A program made the position numbers and the translations under genes. The notes below the pieces were generated by a model. That model saw only the letters and a program-made list of their open reading frames with translations. It made no database searches and was not told the origin of the DNA. Source: Microbacterium sp. 11MF (GTDB lineage Bacteria; Actinomycetota; Actinomycetes; Actinomycetales; Microbacteriaceae). Taken from it: a stretch of 64,000 bases of DNA. Shown piece by piece: positions 58,140 to 64,000 of this stretch. The stretch is from positions 124,001-188,000 of the forward strand of contig NZ_KB911460.1 in the NCBI RefSeq assembly GCF_000383475.1. The letters run 5' to 3'. Positions within the stretch are counted from its first letter, which is position 1, and each line of letters starts with the position of its first letter.

Positions 58140-59684
58140 TCAGATGCCGCCGTCGATCGAACGGGGGAGCGAGCTGGTGTCGTCGGGGACGAGGACGGGG
58201 GTGTCGCGGTTGAGGCTCTCGCCGCGGAAGAAGCGCTTGGCCCGAGGGAAGAAGAACCAGACGACCATGAGGACCGCGCCCAGCGCGAGCGCCCCGATGC
58301 CGACCACGAACGTCGAGCCGACCCCGAGCAGAGTGCCGTAGTAGCTGTAGTCGGGGGCCAGCATGTCGATCGCCGACTGGATGAACGCGTACGTCAGCAT
58401 GAGCGCGCCGATGAGCGGGAACAGCCCCTTGAAGAAGAAGTCGCGCGCGGAGCGGAAGAGGTCGGCCCGGAAGTACCAGACGCACGCGTACCCCGTGATG
58501 GCGTAGTAGAAGGCGATCGCGAGGCCGAGGGAGAGGATCGTGTCCTGCAGGATCGCGTCGCTGATCGTCGTCATCACGACGTAGTAGACGATCGCGACGA
58601 CGCCCATGACGAGCGTCGAGAACGACGGGGTCCGGTAGTCGGGGTGGACGTCCTTGAACTTCGCGGGCAGCGCCCGGTAGACGCCCATCGCGAGGGTGCC
58701 GCGGGCGGTCGGGAGGATCGTGGTCTGCGTCGACGACACGGCCGAGATGAGCACCGCCACCACCAGAAGCCACCCCCACGGACCGAGCAGTCCGTCGCGG
58801 ATGCCGAGGAAGAAGTCGTCCGCGTTCTCGGGATTGCCGAGCCCGCCGCCCTCTTCGCCGATGCCCGCGTACATCATCGCGGCGATCGTGACTGAGACGT
58901 AGGTGACGAGCAGGAGCACGCAGGTGAGCAGGGCCGCCAGTCCCGGGATGCGCTTGGGGTCCTTCGTCTCCTCGTTGAGGGCGAGGCACGTGTCCCAGCC
59001 CCAGTAGATGAAGATCGCGAGCAGGATCGCCTCGACGAACCCGCCCCAGTCGCCGAAGGCGAACGGGTTCAGCCACTCCCAGCTGAACGGCGTCGCCGCC
59101 GGTGCGTCGCCAGCGAAGAACTGCGTCAGGGCGGCGATGACGAAGACGATGAGGGCGAGGTACTGGATGCCGAGCAGCACGTTCTGGATGCGCTCGCCGA
59201 TCTCGACCCCCCGCCACGAGATCCAGGTCATCGCCGCGATGAAGGCGACGGCCACGACGATGATGCGCCAGTCGTTCTGCTCCTCGAACTCCTGCCCGAG
59301 GAGCGCCCAGAAGTACACCGAGCCGACCTGAGCGAGGTTCGCGAGCACGATCATGCCGGCGATCGCGACGCCCCATCCGCCCATCCAGCCGACCCACGGC
59401 CCGAACGCCTTGGTCGCCCACGTGAACGCCGTCCCGCAGTCGGGGACGGCGTTGTTGAGCTCGCGGTAGGCGAAGGCGATGAGCAGCATCGGGATGAACG
59501 CGATCACGAACGCGATCGGCGCCTGCCCGCCGACGGCGAGGACGACGTAGCCGAGCGTCGCGACGAGCGAATAGACCGGCGCGGTCGAGGCCAGGCCGAT
59601 GACGGTCGAGCCCCAGAGGCCGAGCGTGCCGGCGGCGAGCCCCTTGCCGTCCGGCCGGGTCAGGTGAACGGGTGTCGTGGTCAC
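58140..59684 (-). CDS. APC family amino acid permease
   Basis: 514 residues with about 12 membrane helices. The N-terminus LGLWGSTVIGLASTAPVYSL has the unwound helix 1 of the APC fold, and the helix 6-like region is FVEAILLAIFIYWGWDTCLA. It takes up an amino acid or amine. GTG 59684 is chosen: AGGAG lies 7 nt upstream. A TACTGT hexamer (minus strand 59778-59773) suggests a leader of about 85 nt. The next gene codes for a saccharopine-dehydrogenase family protein and is co-transcribed; the substrate is not known. Confidence 0.88.
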   Translation of the reverse strand: MTTTPVHLTRPDGKGLAAGTLGLWGSTVIGLASTAPVYSLVATLGYVVLAVGGQAPIAFVIAFIPMLLIAFAYRELNNAVPDCGTAFTWATKAFGPWVGWMGGWGVAIAGMIVLANLAQVGSVYFWALLGQEFEEQNDWRIIVVAVAFIAAMTWISWRGVEIGERIQNVLLGIQYLALIVFVIAALTQFFAGDAPAATPFSWEWLNPFAFGDWGGFVEAILLAIFIYWGWDTCLALNEETKDPKRIPGLAALLTCVLLLVTYVSVTIAAMMYAGIGEEGGGLGNPENADDFFLGIRDGLLGPWGWLLVVAVLISAVSSTQTTILPTARGTLAMGVYRALPAKFKDVHPDYRTPSFSTLVMGVVAIVYYVVMTTISDAILQDTILSLGLAIAFYYAITGYACVWYFRADLFRSARDFFFKGLFPLIGALMLTYAFIQSAIDMLAPDYSYYGTLLGVGSTFVVGIGALALGAVLMVVWFFFPRAKRFFRGESLNRDTPVLVPDDTSSLPRSIDGGI

Positions 59685-59828
59685 GCGGGCCTCCTCAGAA
59701 ACGCGAGCCGCTCCCGCGATCGGGTGCGGCCTGCGGCATCGGGAGCGTCGGGCCCTGCGGGAAAGTTGCCTCACAGTAGCACCGGGTTCCTCGCGGCACG
59801 AGACCCGATTTCAGGAGGCCCGGTGCGC

Positions 59829-60623
59829 TCAGAGACCCCAGGGGAACAGCGCCGCGAGCGTCGCCGCCGACACCGCCCAGAACGCCAGCACGAAGACGGT
59901 GTCGCGGCGCCGCCAGGGCAGCAGGTACCGCTCGGTGCGGTCGGGGTGGGCGCCGAAGGCGCGGGCGTCCATCGCCAGGGCCACGCGCTCCGCGTGCCGG
60001 ATCGCTCCGGCCAGCAGCGGCACCACGTAGCCGGCGCCACGGGCGACGGCGGCGAACGGGCCGCGTCCGCCGTGCGCGCCCCGCACCCGATGCGCCTGGC
60101 GGATCAGTTCGAGCTCGTAGGCGAACCGCGGCACGAAGCGGATCGCCGCGAGCGCCGCGTAGCCGATGCGGTACGGCACGCGCAGCTGCTGCACGGATGC
60201 GCGGACGAGGTCCGGCCCCGTCGTCGTGAGGCCGGCGATGAGCCCCAGGGCGAGGATCGCGGCGAGCCGTGCGCCCGTCGCGAGACCCACCTCGACCGCG
60301 CCGGCGTGCAGGGTCCACGCGCCGACCCGCAGCACCGCCGGGGTGTCGTCGACGAGCGCGGCATCGACCCACAGTCCGAGCGCGAGACCCATGATCGCCG
60401 CACCGATCGGGAGGCCGACGAACAACAGGGCGGCGACGCGCCACGACATCCGTCTGCCGACGAGGAGCAGCAGATAGGCCAGCGCGAGGAACGTGAGCGG
60501 CGTGACGAGGTCACGCGCGACCACGAGCACGATCATCGCCGGAAGCGGCGCAGCCAGCTTCGCGAGCGGCGAGAGATGGGCGAGGAAGCCCGGCGATCCG
60601 GCCGCGGAGGGGTCGACCGTCAT
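59829..60623 (-). CDS. ECF transporter transmembrane (T) component
   Basis: 264 residues, EcfT/CbiQ family with 5-6 helices. The two coupling-helix motifs are present: RFVPRFAYELELIRQAHRVRG and RHAERVALAMDARAFGA (Ala-Arg-Gly-like). The ATG overlaps the stop of the ATPase gene (ATGA). Together with the fused ATPase and the S component upstream it forms one importer. The C-terminal helix (FVLAFWAVSAATLAALFPWG) ends the protein. Confidence 0.92.
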   Translation of the reverse strand: MTVDPSAAGSPGFLAHLSPLAKLAAPLPAMIVLVVARDLVTPLTFLALAYLLLLVGRRMSWRVAALLFVGLPIGAAIMGLALGLWVDAALVDDTPAVLRVGAWTLHAGAVEVGLATGARLAAILALGLIAGLTTTGPDLVRASVQQLRVPYRIGYAALAAIRFVPRFAYELELIRQAHRVRGAHGGRGPFAAVARGAGYVVPLLAGAIRHAERVALAMDARAFGAHPDRTERYLLPWRRRDTVFVLAFWAVSAATLAALFPWGL

Positions 60624-62362
60624 CCGCGTCCTCCGGCGAGGTCGCGGAGCGCCGTGATCCCTGCGAGCTGCGGATGCCGGGTGACGCCCCGCAGCGCCCG
60701 TTGCAGCGCGGGGCGCCGCAGCCCCGCCTCGCGGAGCAGGGCCTCGTCGGCGAAGACGTCGCGGGTCGCGGCATCCGCCCTGATCCGACCGTCGTGCACG
60801 ACGACGGTGCGCTCGGCGTACTCGGCGACCAGCTGCATGTCGTGCGTCACGACGATGACCGTCGTGCCCGCCTCGTTGAGGTCGCGGAGCAGCTGCAGCA
60901 GCTCGTCGGCGCGCGCGCGGTCCTGCCCGAACGTCGGCTCGTCGAGAGCGAGCACGGGCGCGCCGGCGATGAGCGCCGTGCCGACGGAGAGGCGCCGCTT
61001 CTGGCCGCCGGAGAGCAGGAACGGGTGCACGTCGGCCTTGGCCTCGAGGCCGAACCGCGCGAGCATCCGCGTCGTGCGGGTGCGGATCTCGGCGTCTTCG
61101 AGGCCGCGGCCGCGCAGGCCGTGGGCGAGCTCGTCGAAGACGGTGTGGGCGATGAACTGGTGCTCGGGGTTCTGGAAGACGAAACCGATCCGGCGCGACA
61201 GGTCGCGGAGCGCGGTGGTCGCGGGGTCGGCGCCGTCGACCCGCACGGTGCCATGGGGCGGTGCGAGCACGCCCGCGATCGCCTGCACGAGGGTCGTCTT
61301 GCCGGCCCCGTTCGCACCGACGACGGCGACGAACTCGCCTGCCCCGATCGTCAGGTCGACGTCGTGCAGCACCGTCCGCCGCCCGCGCCGCAGCGTCAGG
61401 CCGCTCACCTCGACCGCCGGGTGTGCCGAGTGCAGGTCGGGACGGGGCTCCGGGCGCTCTTCGACCCGCCCGAGCAGCGAATCACCTGCGCGGGGCACCG
61501 GAGCGTCGGCCGATTCGAGCGCCTCGTGCAGCTCGGGCGGGGTCAGGGGCAGCCGCGGCAGGTCCCAGCCCGCTCGGCGAAGGGCGAGGGCGGCCATCGT
61601 CGAGACGGGCAGCCACACGCCGAGGGCGTCGAGCTCATCGGCGCGGTCCCGCAGCACCTCGTCCACGCCGCCGTCGGCGATCGTGCGCCCGTCCGCGTCG
61701 AGCACGACGACCCGGTCGGTGAGCTCGGCGGCGGCGTCGAGGTCGTGCTCCACGAGCAGAACCGACCGGCCGTCGGCGGCGACGTCGCGGAGGGCCGCGT
61801 ACACATCCTCGATGCCGGCCGGGTCGAGGTTCGCGGTCGGTTCGTCGAGGACGAGCAGCTCGGACCTCATCGCCAGCGCGCACGCGATCGCGAGCCGCTG
61901 CTTGCCTCCGCCCGATAGGCGGTCGGGGTTCTCCGCGCGCCTGTCCCACAGCCCGACCCGGCGGAGTGCCTGCTCGGTGCGGGCGAGCACCTCGGCCACC
62001 GGCATCTGCAGGTTCTCGGGACCGAAGGCGACCTCGTCGAAGACGCTCCCCGTCACGAGCTGCGCGTCGGGGTCCTGGAACACCATGCCGACGTGGCGAG
62101 CGAGGGTCGCCACCGGTGTCTCGCGGGTCGACAGGCCGCGCACCGTGACGGTCCCTTCGAGCCGCGCCGGCACGGCCTGCGGGATCAGCCCGTTGGACGC
62201 GAGCGCGAGGGTCGACTTCCCCGATCCGCTCGGACCCAGCAGCAGGACGACCTCACCGGGGCGAACGTCGAACGAGACGGATGCCGGTGCCGCGGCATCC
62301 GCTCCCTCGTGCGTGATCGCGACGCCGCGCAGATGCAGCAGCGGCGCCGGGTCGTCGGGCAC
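60620..62362 (-). CDS. ECF transporter ATPase, two fused ABC domains (EcfA1A2/YkoD-like)
   Basis: 580 residues with two complete ABC modules: Walker [14 protein letters not shown] near residue 40 and GANGAGKTTLVQA near residue 350; signatures LSGGGKQRL and LSGGQKRRL; Walker B LLVLDEPTANLDP and VLALDEPTFGQDR. Fused ATPases are typical of YkoD-type ECF importers. GTG 62362 starts 1 nt after the stop of the S component. It powers uptake of the vitamin bound by the S component. Confidence 0.93.
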   Translation of the reverse strand: MPDDPAPLLHLRGVAITHEGADAAAPASVSFDVRPGEVVLLLGPSGSGKSTLALASNGLIPQAVPARLEGTVTVRGLSTRETPVATLARHVGMVFQDPDAQLVTGSVFDEVAFGPENLQMPVAEVLARTEQALRRVGLWDRRAENPDRLSGGGKQRLAIACALAMRSELLVLDEPTANLDPAGIEDVYAALRDVAADGRSVLLVEHDLDAAAELTDRVVVLDADGRTIADGGVDEVLRDRADELDALGVWLPVSTMAALALRRAGWDLPRLPLTPPELHEALESADAPVPRAGDSLLGRVEERPEPRPDLHSAHPAVEVSGLTLRRGRRTVLHDVDLTIGAGEFVAVVGANGAGKTTLVQAIAGVLAPPHGTVRVDGADPATTALRDLSRRIGFVFQNPEHQFIAHTVFDELAHGLRGRGLEDAEIRTRTTRMLARFGLEAKADVHPFLLSGGQKRRLSVGTALIAGAPVLALDEPTFGQDRARADELLQLLRDLNEAGTTVIVVTHDMQLVAEYAERTVVVHDGRIRADAATRDVFADEALLREAGLRRPALQRALRGVTRHPQLAGITALRDLAGGRG

Positions 62363-62363
62363 G

Positions 62364-62918
62364 TCAGCCGGTCCTGACTCCGCGGGCGACGCCCGCCCGG
62401 CGCAGGCGCTCGCCGAGGGCGAGTCCCGCGGCCGTCCAGAGGATCGGGCCGGCGAGGGCGATGACCAGGTAGGCGATCTGGGCCCACACGGCGAGCTTGC
62501 CGAGGTCGGCGGCCGCGAAGACGACGGCGGCGACGAGGACGCCGATCACGAGGGCCGCGGTGAAGAAGCGCCACGCGCCCCACGAACGGTAGCGGGTGAG
62601 GGCGGCGACGCCCTCCTGGATCGCGCCGAACAGGAGGGCGGTGCCGACGAAGCGCCAAATCCATGCCGGGTTGACGGCGCTGGCGACGAGGGCGGCGAGC
62701 ACGTGGGTCGTGAGGGCGACGAGCGGCAGGCGGAACACCTGCTGGGCGATGATCCCCGGCAGCACGTGCGATCCGAGCACGAGGCCGTACGCCCACGGGG
62801 CGCCGATGAGCACGAGAGGGGTGATCGCGCCCGCCACGCCGCCCAGGAGGCCGGTGGCCACCCCGAGCGCCGCGCATACGAGCAGCACGCGCGTGGACAG
62901 CAGGGGGGTCCGGGCCAC
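62364..62918 (-). CDS. ECF transporter substrate-binding (S) component, YkoE-like
   Basis: 184 residues and about 5-6 helices. The segments WAYGLVLGSHVLPGIIAQQ and GAIQEGVAALTRYRSWGAW follow the pattern of YkoE proteins, which take up thiamine or its HMP precursor in Bacillus. The order S, fused A, T is that of ykoE-ykoD-ykoC. GTG 62918 is 7 nt after TAGCCT (minus strand 62931-62926), so the transcript seems leaderless and cannot hold a TPP riboswitch. Substrate therefore remains an inference. Confidence 0.78.
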   Translation of the reverse strand: MARTPLLSTRVLLVCAALGVATGLLGGVAGAITPLVLIGAPWAYGLVLGSHVLPGIIAQQVFRLPLVALTTHVLAALVASAVNPAWIWRFVGTALLFGAIQEGVAALTRYRSWGAWRFFTAALVIGVLVAAVVFAAADLGKLAVWAQIAYLVIALAGPILWTAAGLALGERLRRAGVARGVRTG

Positions 62919-62979
62919 GGTTTCAAGGCTATCCGCGCAGGGTGAACCGCCGGGCCGTGCGCGGGCCGTGGAAAACCGC

Positions 62980-63954
62980 TCAGAGACGCCGGCGACGTTT
63001 CGTGAGGCGCACCGTGGGCAGCGGGGGCGCCGGGATCCGCTCGTCGCCGTGCGTGACGACGTGTCCGAAACGCGGCGAGTCCGCCTCCCACTCGTCACGT
63101 GCGGCGACGATCTCCTCGTGGCTGCGCCCGACGAAGTTCCACCACATGACGATGTCGCTCTCGAACGGTTCGCCGCCGAGCACGAAGACCGTGACGTCGG
63201 TCGGTGCCTCGATCTCGATGACCTCTCGTGCGAGGCCCAGGTAGAGCAGGTCGTGGTCGCCGAGCGTCACGGACTCCTCGTCTCCGGCGTGGACGAGAGG
63301 AGCCCCGTCGACCCCGACGAGGGCGTGCTCCCACGCGGGGTTCAGTGGAATCCGCACCCGGGTCCCCGCGGGGATGAACACCTCCGCGCCGACGATCGGC
63401 GTGTACATCGTGGCGGGAGAGTGGATGCCGGCGAGCTCGCCGACCACGACGACCGCCGCTGCGCCGTCGCCCAGGTCCACGACGGGCAGGTCGGTGTGTC
63501 TCTCGAAATCGGGCCCGCCGTGGCGGCGCGACTCGGGGAGCGCGACCCAGAGCTGGAGGGCGTCGGTGACGGTGGGCTCGTCGCCCATCGAGTACTCGGA
63601 GTGGGCGATGCCCGCCCCGCTGGTCATGATGTTCAGCTGCCCGCGCTTGATGACGACGTCGGAGCCGATCGTGTCGCGGTGGCGGGTCTCGCCCGCGAAG
63701 GGCCACGTGACGGTCTGCAGCCCGATGTGCGGGTGGGGTTCGACGCGCATCGTCGTCACCTGAGGGCCGAACCGATCGAGGAAGCACCAGGCGCCGACCA
63801 TCGGCAGCTCGCGCTGCGGCAGGGCGCGGTGCACCTGCATGCCGCGGACGCCGCCGAGGGGGACTTCGCGCGCGGTCAGCAGCAGTGCGCGCGGGCCGTC
63901 ACAGGATGCCGGGGCGTCTACGGTCTCGGTCGGGTCGGCGTCGAGGCGGGTCAT
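62980..63954 (-). CDS. Pirin family protein
   Basis: 324 residues, two cupin domains. The N-terminal metal site fits the pirin pattern PHPHIGLQTVTWPF with GETRHRDTIGS, and MTSGAGIAHSEYS further on; the Glu/His set of pirins is present. Bacterial pirins may act as quercetinases or as regulators of pyruvate metabolism; the role here is unknown. A GGAG site lies inside the end of the preceding gene, 3 nt of spacer away, so it is the second gene of an operon whose first gene runs off the right edge. Confidence 0.92.
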   Translation of the reverse strand: MTRLDADPTETVDAPASCDGPRALLLTAREVPLGGVRGMQVHRALPQRELPMVGAWCFLDRFGPQVTTMRVEPHPHIGLQTVTWPFAGETRHRDTIGSDVVIKRGQLNIMTSGAGIAHSEYSMGDEPTVTDALQLWVALPESRRHGGPDFERHTDLPVVDLGDGAAAVVVVGELAGIHSPATMYTPIVGAEVFIPAGTRVRIPLNPAWEHALVGVDGAPLVHAGDEESVTLGDHDLLYLGLAREVIEIEAPTDVTVFVLGGEPFESDIVMWWNFVGRSHEEIVAARDEWEADSPRFGHVVTHGDERIPAPPLPTVRLTKRRRRL

Positions 63955-63957
63955 CCC

Positions 63958-64000
63958 TCACTCCGCGTCGGGGGAGGCGACCGTGAGGCCGGGGACGTCG
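63958..64000 (-). CDS. C-terminal end of a gene continuing past the right edge
   Basis: Thirteen residues (DVPGLTVASPDAE) before TGA at 63958-63960. The stop is 3 nt before the pirin ATG, and the GGAGTGAGGG ribosome binding site of pirin is built into it, which supports a real upstream coding frame. The identity cannot be told. Confidence 0.45.
   Translation of the reverse strand, partial: DVPGLTVASPDAE

Noticed and set aside
59664..62945. 1093-codon open frame on the plus strand opposite the ECF genes
   Set aside because: It is antisense to three clear genes, its product has no recognisable domain and is rich in Arg/Ser/Pro, as expected from the GC-rich third positions of the opposite strand.
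62919..62979. TPP riboswitch or other vitamin element before the ECF operon
   Set aside because: The gap is only 61 bp, has no THI-like conserved segments, and the -10 lies 7 nt before the start.

Overview
This window is a 64 kb piece of an actinobacterial chromosome. GC is very high, starts are often GTG, several regulators are LacI-, GntR-, PadR- and MerR-type, and genes for DUF3073, a TipAS-type MerR regulator, an Rv2578c-type radical SAM protein and a CebR-type cellobiose system are present. Gene order, the actinobacterial inositol operon and the abundance of the word GGATGCC/GGCATCC point to the Microbacteriaceae, most likely Microbacterium. No rRNA, tRNA, insertion sequence, prophage or CRISPR array was seen. 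Genes are tightly packed and no gene-free stretch reaches 300 bp.

Layout. 0-5.6 kb: M20 amidohydrolase, a GH13 alpha-glucosidase with its LacI repressor and operator, divergent apt, and a hydroxyacid dehydrogenase. 5.6-9.2 kb: a UvrA2-type ATPase facing purS-purQ. 9.2-15.2 kb: a complete cellobiose/beta-glucoside locus (binding protein, two permeases, GH1 beta-glucosidase, CebR-like repressor) behind a promoter with three CebR-type boxes. 15.2-28.6 kb: VOC protein, NCS2 permease, purC, PadR plus DHA2 exporter, purD, small conserved proteins, purM-purF and an MFS transporter. 28.6-33.6 kb: DUF3073, UspA, DUF4097-PadR operon divergent from a MerR/TipAS gene, an unlisted 52-residue membrane protein next to unusual hairpins, and a Rho_N-like protein coupled to topoisomerase IB. 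33.6-46.5 kb: RND pump, aldose epimerase, a DEAD-box helicase with a long Arg/Asp repeat region and a structured leader, GNAT, LexA-boxed radical SAM gene, M15 carboxypeptidase, AraC regulator, acyl-CoA dehydrogenase and a CotH lipoprotein. 46.6-55.8 kb: myo-inositol catabolism, with a divergent GntR regulator and iolC-aldolase-iolA-iolB-iolD-iolE-iolG. 55.8-64 kb: membrane protein, saccharopine-dehydrogenase family protein with an APC permease, an ECF (YkoEDC-like) vitamin transporter and a pirin.

How it works together. Two sugar modules (cellobiose, inositol) and an alpha-glucosidase unit are each under a local repressor whose operator can be read in the DNA. Five early purine genes plus apt and an NCS2 permease are scattered through the first 27 kb. 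About 18 genes look leaderless: a TANNNT -10 hexamer ends 6-8 nt before the start codon and no ribosome binding site is present.

Most distinctive signals: the GGATGCC word that overrides codon preference, a family of three 55-bp palindromes found 8-10 nt after stop codons, two neighbouring hairpins with different stems but the same 8-nt loop, and the clear operator architectures. I did not find a convincing new defence or mobile system.
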